Shown: piece after piece, positions 53,632 to 63,251 of the stretch
Numbering within the stretch: the first letter of the stretch is position 1
How the letters are laid out: every line of letters begins with the position of its first letter
Origin: UBA5109 sp963975155
GTDB taxonomy: Bacteria; Pseudomonadota; Gammaproteobacteria; Pseudomonadales; Pseudohongiellaceae
Assembly (NCBI GenBank): GCA_963975155.1
Contig: CAXBFG010000005.1
Span: 231,928-295,927, forward strand
Direction of reading: 5' to 3'
Length of the DNA stretch: 64,000 bases
Program-made: the position numbers and the translations under genes
The notes under the pieces: generated by a model
Seen by the model: only the letters and a program-made list of their open reading frames with translations
What the model was told of the DNA's origin: nothing
Database searches by the model: none

Positions 53632-54624
53632 ATGGAAAACAGATCAGATCATGCTTTTGCCCGTCTCAGTCCGGATCGCGTTATTGATGCAGTCGAAAGC
53701 AGTGGCCTGATTTCAGATGCAAGGGTACTGGCCTTGAACTCTTATGAAAACAGGGTTTATCAGGTAGGCATTGAAGAAGCAGAGCCAATAATTGCCAAGT
53801 TCTACCGGCCTTTGCGCTGGAGTACGGCACAGATACTGGAAGAGCATGCATTCAGTCTTGAACTGGCAGAGCTGGAAATTCCCATGGTGCCTCCTATAAA
53901 AAATTCCAGGGGGGAGACCTTGCTGGAATTTGAAGGTTTTCGGTTTGCGCTGTTTGAACGTAAGGGAGGTCACCCACCGGAACTGGATAAGCTGGATAAT
54001 TTACTGGTCATGGGACGATTTTTGGGACGCTTACACCAGGTTGGTGCCTTGCGGGATTTTCAGACTCGAAACACCCTGAGTATTGAACTTTTCGCTGAAC
54101 AAAGTGCAAGCTTTCTGCTGGAGCAAAATTTTTTACCGGCTAGTTTGCGTGAAGCTTATGAATCACTGGCGCAGGATTTAATTGCGCGCATGCATACGAT
54201 CAGTCAGGAATGCAGGCAGCCCAAACTCATCAGGCTGCATGGAGATTGCCACGTAGGGAACGTATTATGGAGGGATGACACCCCGCATTTTGTTGATCTC
54301 GATGATTGCATGATGGGGCCGGCCATCCAGGATTTGTGGATGTTGTTATCCGGGCCGCGCGATCAGCGTCTGCAGCAATTATCAGAAATTGTCGACGGCT
54401 ATAATGAGTTTTATGATTTTAATCCTGCAGAATTACCCTTGATAGAAACTTTCCGGACACTACGCCTGATGCATTATAGTGCATGGCTGGCCAGGCGCTG
54501 GGATGATCCGGCCTTTCCTATCAGCTTTCCCTGGTTTAATACTGAAAATTACTGGGCCGGGCATATTCTCGAACTCAGAGAACAACTCTCTGCACTGGAC
54601 GAAGCACCACTGGTATTATTTTAG
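53632..54624 (+). CDS. srkA: SrkA (YihE), stress response kinase A
   Basis: A 330-residue aminoglycoside-phosphotransferase-fold kinase of the YihE/SrkA family, thought to protect stressed cells by opposing MazF-type killing. The catalytic loop is LHGDCHVGNVLW and the metal site FVDLDDCMMGP; the N-terminal SYENRVYQVGIEEAEPIIAK gives the nucleotide-binding Lys region. It converges on the glycosyltransferase gene with only 16 bases between stops. Confidence 0.94.
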   Translation: MENRSDHAFARLSPDRVIDAVESSGLISDARVLALNSYENRVYQVGIEEAEPIIAKFYRPLRWSTAQILEEHAFSLELAELEIPMVPPIKNSRGETLLEFEGFRFALFERKGGHPPELDKLDNLLVMGRFLGRLHQVGALRDFQTRNTLSIELFAEQSASFLLEQNFLPASLREAYESLAQDLIARMHTISQECRQPKLIRLHGDCHVGNVLWRDDTPHFVDLDDCMMGPAIQDLWMLLSGPRDQRLQQLSEIVDGYNEFYDFNPAELPLIETFRTLRLMHYSAWLARRWDDPAFPISFPWFNTENYWAGHILELREQLSALDEAPLVLF

Positions 54625-54640
54625 CTTCTACCAGATTCAT

Positions 54641-55867
54641 TTAGTCGCTTAAGGCTTGTGCGGCGGACTCGATGAAGACAAATTCATTTTGTAATGCCTG
54701 CAAACTGTTCTTATTGATGGATCTCAGCTTTCTGTTGCGTAAACAGTGAATCAGTTTCAAGGTGCGAAAGGCATCGAACCAGTTATGCATATGCTTTACA
54801 AAGCTCGCTTGGCTTTTACTGTGCTGCAAGGCATGTGCAATTGCAGCTTCAACGCCCAGCTCAGTCAGGCAGTCCAGTAATAAACCACTGTCCAGAGTTT
54901 TCTGTAGATCTCCGGTTTCCCACAGTGTCGGCATAAGACCAAGCCATTCCTTTAAGTGCAAGAAACACTGCGGGTGATAGTACAGATAATTCAACTCTGG
55001 TTGTTGTATTGCGTTGATCTTGGTAATCGCGGGGCCGGTACCAAAGGGTACACGTGCCGAGCTTCTGCCAGAAAGAGTGATATATGGCTCTTTAAGGGAG
55101 TGTATCTTGCCAATTTTGGCCAACTTGTTAAGTAAGTAAAAGTCTTCCCCGGCAGATCGTTTAGGAAAGCCTCTGGACAGGGCATAAGCGTTGTGATGAA
55201 TAAGCAGCGTGCTGCCAACGGTGTGGAATGCATAAGGAGAACCCGCCCAAAGCAATGCTTCAACATAGTAGTATAGTGAAAATTCATAAAGTTGCAGACC
55301 ATGTTGCAGCCCGGCATCAGGATTGGCTTCATGTTTAAAAGCAAACAGTGCGGCAGCTATATCAGTTTCCAGTTGCTGGCTTATTTTGAAATAATTATCG
55401 GGCAGTATGACATCGGCATCTGTGTTATGAATCCAGGGCGAGAGAACCTTTTTCTCATGAATTAATTTGCAGGCTAAATCACAGGCAATTTTGCGTGCCA
55501 GCCCAACACCTTCTTTGTCAGGAAGTGCATAACGCTCCACTACAAGAAGATGTGAGCCCCGACTATTAAATTGCAGTAAATTGCAGTGCTCTGAGATGAT
55601 TTTCAATAAGGGATATTGCTGTTTTAATGTTGTTGCAGAGAGGCGGGTACGATCCGCTGCGGCCGTATTCTCCGCGGATTGCGGGCTGTTTATCAACAGA
55701 ATGATGAGCAGCCCTTGTTCGGATAAAACAGAAGCAAGAAACCTGGGTAGAGCATCCTTTTCATCAAAGGCCGGTACACAAAGAACATGTTGCCAGTTTT
55801 GTTGTAGATGCCTGGCGAATTCAATGTCTGCTTCGGCATAGTCGCGAAGGTATTTCTTAATCGACAT
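54641..55867 (-). CDS. GT2-like glycosyltransferase
   Basis: A 408-residue protein with a GT-A type core: HVLCVPAFDEKDALPRFLAS at the start, IHNTDADVILPDNYF as the DxD-type motif, and a C-terminal helical extension. There are no membrane segments, so it is probably cytosolic. The closest guess is family 2, but neither sugar donor nor acceptor is predictable. It begins 8 bases upstream of the RND gene on the same strand in the order pump then glycosyltransferase, so it may be the last gene of that operon. Confidence 0.75.
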   Translation of the reverse strand: MSIKKYLRDYAEADIEFARHLQQNWQHVLCVPAFDEKDALPRFLASVLSEQGLLIILLINSPQSAENTAAADRTRLSATTLKQQYPLLKIISEHCNLLQFNSRGSHLLVVERYALPDKEGVGLARKIACDLACKLIHEKKVLSPWIHNTDADVILPDNYFKISQQLETDIAAALFAFKHEANPDAGLQHGLQLYEFSLYYYVEALLWAGSPYAFHTVGSTLLIHHNAYALSRGFPKRSAGEDFYLLNKLAKIGKIHSLKEPYITLSGRSSARVPFGTGPAITKINAIQQPELNYLYYHPQCFLHLKEWLGLMPTLWETGDLQKTLDSGLLLDCLTELGVEAAIAHALQHSKSQASFVKHMHNWFDAFRTLKLIHCLRNRKLRSINKNSLQALQNEFVFIESAAQALSD

Positions 55868-55874
55868 GCCTGCC

Positions 55875-58800
55875 TTAATTCATTTGTGCAACAGGGCTAT
55901 GAAGGGCCTTCTTGCTGGTGAACAGGCCCTTGAAGTCTTCCAGAATGACATACAGACAAGGAATCAGCAGCAAAGTTATAACTGTGGCAAAGAGGATCCC
56001 GAAGGCCAGTGACGCAGCCATTGGGATCAGGAAGCGTGCCTGCAAACTGGTTTCGAGCATGATGGGCAAGAGACCAATAAAAGTTGTCAGTGAGGTCAGC
56101 AGAATTGCCCTGAATCTTGCAGTTCCCGCATTTAGCACCGAGTCCATAATCGACATTTTATTTTTCGAGCTGTTAATAAAATCGACCAGAATGATGCTGT
56201 CGTTAACCACGACTCCGGACAGGGCAATGATACCCAGCAGGGACAGAAAATTAAGTGGCATACCGATAACAATATGACCGATCATGGCTCCCACCACACC
56301 AAAGGGGATAACGCCCATAATAATCAGGGGCTGCATATAGGAACGCAAGGGCACTGCCAGAAGGGCATAAATGCCGAACAGTGCAAAAATCATCCCTCGT
56401 ATCATGTCGGTTACCAGGTCTCCGGTTACTGACAGACCTCCATCCGTTTGTAAGCTGACACCGGGATAACGCGTAAACAGTTGAGGAAAAAAGTTTGCTT
56501 CTAAATCCTGCACAACTTCGGCGGGTTCAACCTGACTCGGAATAATATCAGCATTAATAGCTACCGAACGTTGACCATTTACCCGCAGGATACGCGCATA
56601 ACCCTGCTCCATATCGAAGTCAGAGACAGAGGTAAAGGGAACCGTGTCCCCCTGGGCAGTTCTGATATACAGGTTTTCCAGGTCACCTATAGAAACACGA
56701 TCTGACTCCGGGTAACGCACCATAACCCGTAATTCATCATCACCACGTTGCAGTCGCTGCGCCTGCGCACCGAAAAAAGCGCTGCGTACCTGGGATGAAA
56801 TATCGTTCAGGGTCAGCCCCATTACCTCTGCACGGGGTTTGATCTGCAGACGTAGCTCATCCTTGCTGCTAACAGCGCCATTAGTGATATTAATCAAGCC
56901 GGTATAAGTGTAAAGCTGAGCTTCAAGTTCAATGGCTGCGGCGGTAAGGTCGTCCGGATTTGTGCTCACCAGTTGATAGGAAATGGGACTGCCGCCGAAA
57001 CTATCGGTGCTGTTAAAAACGATGTTTTTCATGCCCGGCATAATGCCAACATAATCACGCATGTACTCGGTGATCAGATCAAGGTCAATCTGGCCGGCGA
57101 CATCCTTATCCAGCTCAATAACCGCCGTGCCTGTAGCGGCACCCGTAGCAATAATCAAAAGATGATCAAGAATATCTGTAGACACTGCATCGGTTTCAGC
57201 ATCCATAAATTCGAAACGTCCATTCAGGGATAAAGCTGCGGCTTCGAGTTTGTTGAGAACATTACTGGTTTGCTCTTCCGGGCTCCCTTCAACCATTGTG
57301 ACGTTGACTTCAATAAAATCACTCGGAATTTCAGGGAGAAAAACAACCCTGATGATACCGCCTCCGATTAGTCCAATGCTTAGGATCAGCATGCCGATAA
57401 AGGAAGCAAGAGTCGTATAGCGGTTTTTTATACAGGTTTCCAGGAAGGGCCTGTAGTAGCGAGCGACCAAGCCATTGAGCCAGTTGTTACAGGCTGCTTG
57501 CAGGCGATGAAAGAAGCCATGCTTACTGGATTTACCAAAGTGGACTAAATGCGATGGAAGAATCAGTTTTGACTCCACCAGCGAGAAAATAAGACAGAGT
57601 ATGACAACGCCTCCAATGGCAGCAGTAAAGGCCGAAATGATGCCGCTGATCATCATCAGGGGGAGGAAGGCGACAATGGTCGTTAATACCCCGAAGGTCG
57701 CCGGTTTGGCGACCCGATTCGCGCCATGCACAACACTGTCTATACTATGGCCGTATTTGGTCATGCTGTAGTGGGCGCTTTCCCCGATAATAATGGCGTC
57801 ATCGACAACGATGCCGAGTACCATTATGAAACCAAACAGGCTCATCAGATTGATGTCGATGCCGATACTGGGCATCAGTGCGAAGGCCCCCAGAAAGCAG
57901 ATGGGTATGCCTACAATGACCCAGAAGGCCAGGCGAATTTCCAGAAACAGTGTCAGTAAGAGGAAGACCAGCAGGGCGCCCATCAGCATATTTTCAGTCA
58001 TCATGTTAAGCCTGTCCTCAAGGTAGAAAGAGGTATCGGCCCAGAGGTCAATATTTATTCCCTCCGGCAGGCTGGCACGACGAACTTCTACAAATTGGCG
58101 GATGGTTTCGGTCACCTGCAGCACGTTTTGGTTGCTTAAGGTTTGAATGGCCAGCTCTACGGTGGGCTTGCCATCGAAACGGGCATAGTTTTCGGAATCT
58201 TCGAAGCCATCAATAACCGTGGCAATATCCCCGACGGTCAAAATGGTTCCATCGCTACTTGTCATCAGAACGATTCGATTAAAGTCCTGGTAGTTATAGG
58301 CAAGCGCCTGGGTTCTGACCAGAATTTCTCCACCGGCAGTTTCCAGTGATCCGGCCGGTAAATCCAGTGATGAAAAGCGGATACGCTGGGCAATATCATC
58401 CAGTGTTAGTCCGTATTTAAGTAAGCTGTCTTCCGAGACTTCGATAGTAATCTCATAATTTCTGACACCGTCTATACGGACTGAGTTGACATCAGGGAGT
58501 TCCAGTAATTCATTGCGGATGCTTTGTGCAAATTCTTTTTGGCTCATTGGGTCCATGTCGCCGTAGATTGCAAGACGGATTGCATTCTGTCGATTAATGA
58601 TTCTTGATACTCTGGCCGGTTCGGCCTGTACCGGAAAAGTCAGTATTGAATCAACATTGACTTTGACCTCATTGAGAACTTCATTGATATCATAGGCTTC
58701 ATCTATTTCAAGACTAACGCGCCCGGAGCCTTCATTAGCGACAGAGCTGATACGGTCTATACCATTGACACTTTCCAGAGCGCTTTCAATCGGAATAATA

Positions 58801-59009
58801 ATGCCACTTTCGACATCGGCAGGTGATGCGCCGGGAAGCGCCATGTTGATTTGGATAACGGGTATAAATAAATCCGGATTGGCCTTCTTGGTTATGGTGT
58901 AAACGGAAAATGTACCGGCAATGATGATGATAAACATCAGCAGATTAGCGGCTACGTGATTATGTGCAAACCAGGAGATTAAGCCTTTCTGTTCTTCAAC
59001 TTGTCCCAT
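55875..59009 (-). CDS. RND efflux pump inner-membrane transporter (AcrB/HAE family)
   Basis: A 1044-residue proton-driven exporter with twelve membrane helices in two halves and two large periplasmic loops. Family marks include AHNHVAANLLMFIIIIAGTF, GASPADVESGIIIPIE, the TM4 segment FIMVLGIVVDDAIIIGE with the proton-relay Asp pair, and FLSLLGIIALSGVVVNDSI in the second half. The sequence type is a less-studied HAE subgroup, not classical AcrB. No outer-membrane TolC gene is nearby; the adaptor is 45 bases upstream. Confidence 0.95.
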   Translation of the reverse strand: MGQVEEQKGLISWFAHNHVAANLLMFIIIIAGTFSVYTITKKANPDLFIPVIQINMALPGASPADVESGIIIPIESALESVNGIDRISSVANEGSGRVSLEIDEAYDINEVLNEVKVNVDSILTFPVQAEPARVSRIINRQNAIRLAIYGDMDPMSQKEFAQSIRNELLELPDVNSVRIDGVRNYEITIEVSEDSLLKYGLTLDDIAQRIRFSSLDLPAGSLETAGGEILVRTQALAYNYQDFNRIVLMTSSDGTILTVGDIATVIDGFEDSENYARFDGKPTVELAIQTLSNQNVLQVTETIRQFVEVRRASLPEGINIDLWADTSFYLEDRLNMMTENMLMGALLVFLLLTLFLEIRLAFWVIVGIPICFLGAFALMPSIGIDINLMSLFGFIMVLGIVVDDAIIIGESAHYSMTKYGHSIDSVVHGANRVAKPATFGVLTTIVAFLPLMMISGIISAFTAAIGGVVILCLIFSLVESKLILPSHLVHFGKSSKHGFFHRLQAACNNWLNGLVARYYRPFLETCIKNRYTTLASFIGMLILSIGLIGGGIIRVVFLPEIPSDFIEVNVTMVEGSPEEQTSNVLNKLEAAALSLNGRFEFMDAETDAVSTDILDHLLIIATGAATGTAVIELDKDVAGQIDLDLITEYMRDYVGIMPGMKNIVFNSTDSFGGSPISYQLVSTNPDDLTAAAIELEAQLYTYTGLINITNGAVSSKDELRLQIKPRAEVMGLTLNDISSQVRSAFFGAQAQRLQRGDDELRVMVRYPESDRVSIGDLENLYIRTAQGDTVPFTSVSDFDMEQGYARILRVNGQRSVAINADIIPSQVEPAEVVQDLEANFFPQLFTRYPGVSLQTDGGLSVTGDLVTDMIRGMIFALFGIYALLAVPLRSYMQPLIIMGVIPFGVVGAMIGHIVIGMPLNFLSLLGIIALSGVVVNDSIILVDFINSSKNKMSIMDSVLNAGTARFRAILLTSLTTFIGLLPIMLETSLQARFLIPMAASLAFGILFATVITLLLIPCLYVILEDFKGLFTSKKALHSPVAQMN

Positions 59010-59054
59010 CAGAATACTCTCATTGATTTAATGGTTTGAATTCTCAAAAAATAC

Positions 59055-60263
59055 CTAATTAACAGGATTAATAAGTTCCGGTTTAAGCTGTGTTTGCACC
59101 AGCATGCTGTTCAAGGGATTTTCCATGCGTGTAAGCACGACTTGATCGCCAGGTTCCAGACCTCCCCTGATATAAACTTCATCGCCATTACTGGTAATAA
59201 GTTCAACGGTTCTGGAACGTAGCCGGTTTTCCTGATCGGCGACCCAGACCAGATTGTTTGCCTGCAGGGTATGCCTGGGCAGCACGATAACATTCTCCAG
59301 TAATTGCCCCTGTATTTCGGCATTGATATAAGTGCCAATCCGCAGAGGTTCCTGATGCTCATTGCTGTATAAATTGTATGGGTCTCTGACTTGCACAACA
59401 CTGAACAGAACCCTGGTTCGGGTATCCAGTACGCCTTCGGTACGAGTGAGATGACCCGTCCACCTGAAGCGTTGATTCCCGATATCACTGATCAATTCAA
59501 CTTCAGCGCCTGAACTATAGTAATCATCATTGTTATCAGCAAAACCAGGTATGGATGAAGGCAGATTCAGGAACTGAATTTTATTTTCGGGAATGGGTAA
59601 TCTGACTTCAGCGTAATCCACGGCGAAGGTTTCGGCAATGGAGGTCCCAGTACTGACATACTGACCAATGTCAGTATTTTTTGCGGCGACCAAGCCGTCA
59701 TAGGGAGCCACAATAGTAGTCTTTGCCAGGTCGGTTCGCGATCTTTCCAGATCTGCTTCTGCAGAGATCAGGCGGGCTTCAGCTTCCTGTAATTGTGGAA
59801 TCCGCAGGTACAAATCTTTGGCGCGAATCTGGCTGCGTTGTTGTTCTGTCATCCTGTCCCATTCACGCTGCGAGACATCGGCCTGGCCACGTTCCTGCTC
59901 AAGCTGGCTGCGTGCAGATGCAAGCGCGGCGGCGTCGCGACTGACTGCAGCCCGGTAGTTCTGATCATCGAGTCTTAATAAGACATCTCCGGTCCTGAAA
60001 AAACCACCGGCAACGAACGCAGGAGATACCTCAATAACCCGACCGGATACTTCGGAAACAATATTGGTCCGGGTGCGTGGTTCGACCGTGCCTTGTGAAG
60101 AAACTCTGATATAACTGTCTCGGGCCTGAGGCAACATGACTTCGACTAATATGCTGGATTCAGTGATTTCTTCCTGTGCCGGCTGATCCTTGTTTGCAAC
60201 CAGGGCAAAGGCGCCAGCAACAGCGCCAATCAGGATGATGATAGGTAAAAGTATTTTGCGCAT
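59055..60263 (-). CDS. RND efflux periplasmic adaptor (membrane fusion protein)
   Basis: A 402-residue adaptor with an N-terminal membrane anchor or signal (LLPIIILIGAVAGAFALVAN), a lipoyl-like half (VEPRTRTNIVSEVSGRVIEV), an alpha-helical hairpin (about 115-190), the second lipoyl half (APYDGLVAAKNTDIGQYVST) and beta-barrel and membrane-proximal domains. It links the inner-membrane pump encoded next to an outer-membrane channel located elsewhere. Substrates are unknown. Confidence 0.93.
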   Translation of the reverse strand: MRKILLPIIILIGAVAGAFALVANKDQPAQEEITESSILVEVMLPQARDSYIRVSSQGTVEPRTRTNIVSEVSGRVIEVSPAFVAGGFFRTGDVLLRLDDQNYRAAVSRDAAALASARSQLEQERGQADVSQREWDRMTEQQRSQIRAKDLYLRIPQLQEAEARLISAEADLERSRTDLAKTTIVAPYDGLVAAKNTDIGQYVSTGTSIAETFAVDYAEVRLPIPENKIQFLNLPSSIPGFADNNDDYYSSGAEVELISDIGNQRFRWTGHLTRTEGVLDTRTRVLFSVVQVRDPYNLYSNEHQEPLRIGTYINAEIQGQLLENVIVLPRHTLQANNLVWVADQENRLRSRTVELITSNGDEVYIRGGLEPGDQVVLTRMENPLNSMLVQTQLKPELINPVN

Positions 60264-60414
60264 GTTCCTTTTGACTCCCCAATTCTGATCTTTGGTTTTG
60301 CATTCTGCATTTTATATGCCAACACGAAAAAAACTGAGTATAAAGAGAGATGCAGGAACGCCGAAAGGGTAACCCTAGTTGACAGTAACTTCAAATTTTC
60401 AAGCAGGAAAGCAG

Positions 60415-60990
60415 TTAGTGTAAAGCAGGTCGCTCAGGCAGTTGGCGTATGATATCAGCCTCCAGATTCAACAAGAAATCGAGTCTTTTGCTAATAGCGT
60501 TATTATCACAATGCTGTTCAGCCAGTTGCAGAAAAAGCCGATAATGCTTTTTTTCTGAATCCGCAATAAGACAGTAAAATGACTTTAATTGCCCATTTGG
60601 CAAGGCTTCAGCGATCAATCCGAAACGTTCTGCACCGCGCGCTTCCACAATACTGGCTATCAGCAAGCGATCCATTAAATAGGCTTCCTTACCCTGATTC
60701 ATCGCTTTATGAAGCTGATTCACATACTGGTCCTTGTGATCAGCACCGGCTATCAAGTTCCTTTCCATCATAATGTCCATGACATCACGAAAGTGGCCAA
60801 GTTCTTCTAATGCCAGATTGAGCATGGCTTTTACCAGCACGGGTTTATCAGGGTAATGAGAGATCATGGACATGGCCATGCCGGAGGCTTTTTTCTCACA
60901 ACTGGCATGATCGACTAGAAATTGGTCGAAATTACCAAGTACAAGATCCAGCCAGGATTGAGCACTGCTTTGCCTGAGTGAAAAGTCCAT
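60415..60990 (-). CDS. miaE: MiaE, tRNA 2-methylthio-N6-isopentenyladenosine37 hydroxylase
   Basis: A 191-residue non-heme di-iron protein that hydroxylates ms2i6A37 to ms2io6A37. The carboxylate-His ligands fit LALEELGHFRDV, the Glu of HASCEKKASG, VEARGAERFGLIAEAL and the last DSEKKHYRLFLQLAEQH. The family occurs in a subset of Gammaproteobacteria. It lies 7 bases downstream of the desaturase gene. Its substrate is made by MiaA and by MiaB, the latter encoded at 44.9-46.2 kb. Confidence 0.94.
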   Translation of the reverse strand: MDFSLRQSSAQSWLDLVLGNFDQFLVDHASCEKKASGMAMSMISHYPDKPVLVKAMLNLALEELGHFRDVMDIMMERNLIAGADHKDQYVNQLHKAMNQGKEAYLMDRLLIASIVEARGAERFGLIAEALPNGQLKSFYCLIADSEKKHYRLFLQLAEQHCDNNAISKRLDFLLNLEADIIRQLPERPALH

Positions 60991-60997
60991 CTTTGCT

Positions 60998-62158
60998 TCA
61001 CGCTGTTACGGGATGAGGAATAGCCGAGAAAGTATGGAGCAGTATTTTCCAGCTTTTGCGTTGTTCACGCAGTCGGGCTTTTAGTTCGTTGTAACGTTGC
61101 TGCAAATGTGCCGCATCCAGTTCATGGAGTTTGTCCTGCAGAGTCTGTGACTTGCTTTCATACCATTGCTGCTTTAATTCTGCCCAGTGGTGGAGGGTCT
61201 CCAGCAGGGTGTTATATTCGGACTCCAGTTGTTTGCGCCACTTGCCGGGTTCAAGTAATTTTTCACATTTAGCCAGCGCACTGTTGTACTGCACATCAAC
61301 TCTGGTCAGTTCCTGACGCCAGCTTGAGCAGGCTCTTAAATTGGAAGTCAGCCTGAACCATGAGCAGGTTTTTATAAACCACTTGGTCGGGTCGTAGTGA
61401 TACCACTTGATGCCATTACGATAGTCCCAGGCAAAAGTGTGATGATAATTGTGATATCCCTCACCAAAGGTCAGCAGGGCAATAAACCCATTATCTCGGG
61501 CTGTCTGGCTGGGATCATAACTACGTGAACCCCACAGATGTGCAGCAGAATTGATCAGGTAGGTAAAATGCTGACTCAATACCAGTCTCAGGAAGCCCAG
61601 CAGGAAAAGGCTGCCCCAGATATCTCCGTGCAGCCAGCCAAGTAACAGTGGCAGGCCCAGATTCATGAGCAGCGTCAGTAACAGATAATATTTTTTCTGC
61701 CACACCAGAATCGGATCCTTAAACAGGTCATCGACATTGCTCAGATCGTCTTTGACACTTTCATAGTCCCTGATCATCCAGCCAAAATGTGAATACCAGA
61801 ATCCCAGACCGGCTGAATAGGGGTCTTTGTCATTGTCATCTACATGTAAATGATGGCGGCGATGATCAGAAGCCCAGACTATGCAGTGGTTTTGCAGGGC
61901 GCAGGCCCCACCCAGGGCATAAACGATACGTAACAAGGGGTGTGCCCGATAGGCTTTATGTGACCAGAGGCGGTGATAACCGGCGGTGATCGACATTTCG
62001 CAGAAACTTAGCAATACGATAAACCAGATCCATTCAAATAAATCATAGCCATGTGTAAAGCCATACCAGGGAACCAAAGTCAGTGCGACGATTGGAGGCA
62101 GACCCAAGACCAGCAGATTGGTCCATAAAATGGGAGGTTTTTTTGAATAAGACTGCAT
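60998..62158 (-). CDS. Acyl-CoA/fatty acid desaturase (delta-9 type)
   Basis: A 386-residue membrane di-iron desaturase. The three His boxes are HRLWSH, HRRHH and HNYHH, and membrane segments surround them in the usual pattern, beginning LLVLGLPPIVALTLVPWYGF. It introduces a cis double bond into acyl chains for membrane fluidity. From about residue 285 there is a ~100-residue charged, probably coiled-coil extension (LLEPGKWRKQLESEYNTLLE, LQQRYNELKARLREQRKSW) not needed for catalysis. MiaE follows after 7 bases; both enzymes need O2 and iron. Confidence 0.92.
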   Translation of the reverse strand: MQSYSKKPPILWTNLLVLGLPPIVALTLVPWYGFTHGYDLFEWIWFIVLLSFCEMSITAGYHRLWSHKAYRAHPLLRIVYALGGACALQNHCIVWASDHRRHHLHVDDNDKDPYSAGLGFWYSHFGWMIRDYESVKDDLSNVDDLFKDPILVWQKKYYLLLTLLMNLGLPLLLGWLHGDIWGSLFLLGFLRLVLSQHFTYLINSAAHLWGSRSYDPSQTARDNGFIALLTFGEGYHNYHHTFAWDYRNGIKWYHYDPTKWFIKTCSWFRLTSNLRACSSWRQELTRVDVQYNSALAKCEKLLEPGKWRKQLESEYNTLLETLHHWAELKQQWYESKSQTLQDKLHELDAAHLQQRYNELKARLREQRKSWKILLHTFSAIPHPVTA

Positions 62159-62265
62159 GATTAATTCCAGGCTATGTTTTAATTCATCAATGGGTGATTA
62201 AAGCAAAATCAGCATGATAGTAAAACTGTATTAATCTGTATTACATTAAAAATATAAGGTAAAAC

Positions 62266-62466
62266 ATGCAGGAAGAGCTTATTGAATTACAAAGCCAGCT
62301 CGCTTTTCAGGAGCAGACCATAACGGAGTTGAATGAGGCCCTGATCAGCCAGCAGCAACAGCTGGACCGTTTGCAAAAACAGTTGGCCATGCTGATGGAC
62401 AGATTAAAGGAAGTAGAAGGGGCAGCTCCGGATGCAGGGCAGGACGAAAAGCCTCCGCATTACTAG
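62266..62466 (+). CDS. slyX: SlyX family protein
   Basis: A 66-residue coiled-coil protein: LIELQSQLAFQEQTITELNE and LISQQQQLDRLQKQLAMLMD match SlyX along nearly its full length, with the Pro-rich end KPPHY. SlyX proteins are small cytosolic coiled coils of unknown role. It is a lone gene divergent from the desaturase. Confidence 0.9.
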   Translation: MQEELIELQSQLAFQEQTITELNEALISQQQQLDRLQKQLAMLMDRLKEVEGAAPDAGQDEKPPHY

Positions 62467-62583
62467 CTTGCCGGGTTCGTTTGCCTGGGTTCGTCTAACA
62501 GAGGGATGCGACCGTCGAATAAGCGGGGCAGGCACTTAAGCGACAGTCACGATCGATATTGAGTTAAAACTCGCCCAAAAGCA

Positions 62584-63009
62584 TTACTGGATAGCGTTTA
62601 CATTTTCCGCCTGCAGGCCTTTATCGCCAGTGGTTACGGAAAATTCCACTTTTTGGCCCTGTTGTAAAATACGATGGCCCTTGCCCATAATAGAGCGAAA
62701 GTGGACAAAGATGTCTTCGCCATTTTCACGCGTTACAAAACCGTAGCCCTTACTGGCACTAAACCATTTGACGGATCCAACTTCGGTTGGCCCCAGATTC
62801 TTTTTTGCTTTTCTGCTGCGTTTTGGTTTTTTTTCCGAAGGTTCTGAACGGGGGCGAATAATCCAGAAGGTGGTTAAACAGCCACTGATCAGGGCTATAC
62901 AAAAATAAGCCACAGGGGCCGGGAAAAGCATGTCCAGATTGATGAAAAAAGCCAGCAAACTCAGTATTGCTGCAACAATGATAGAAGCGATAAAAATTTT
63001 AGTATTCAT
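62584..63009 (-). CDS. Membrane-anchored cold-shock domain protein
   Basis: A 141-residue protein. Two N-terminal membrane segments (IFIASIIVAAILSLLAFFIN; VAYFCIALISGCLTTFWII) are followed by a basic linker (KKPKRSRKAKK) and a C-terminal cold-shock domain at about 75-141 with VGSVKWFSASKGYGFVTREN and DIFVHFRSI, which contain the RNP1 (KGYGFV) and RNP2 (FVHF) nucleic-acid-binding motifs. The more familiar combination has the cold-shock domain first and DUF1294 after it; this order is reversed. It would place an RNA- or ssDNA-binding domain at the inner membrane. Confidence 0.88.
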   Translation of the reverse strand: MNTKIFIASIIVAAILSLLAFFINLDMLFPAPVAYFCIALISGCLTTFWIIRPRSEPSEKKPKRSRKAKKNLGPTEVGSVKWFSASKGYGFVTRENGEDIFVHFRSIMGKGHRILQQGQKVEFSVTTGDKGLQAENVNAIQ

Positions 63010-63251
63010 AAGGTGTCGTGTCTCTTTTTATAAAAAAGATGGTGAATTTAACAAAAACCGATGCGGATAAGTGTGAAAAAGTGCACCGAATTAGCGCGAG
63101 GATAATAACATTATTCTGGCACAGGGATAAAGTTTCCTGCAGTCGCTATGCTAGAATGCCGCGTCATTACAGGCCTTAGGCTTAGGCAGGCAAAATTAAC
63201 TAACCCCAACTCTTACAAGCCTAAGATCAGGTTCAGCTGCAGGAGAAAAAA

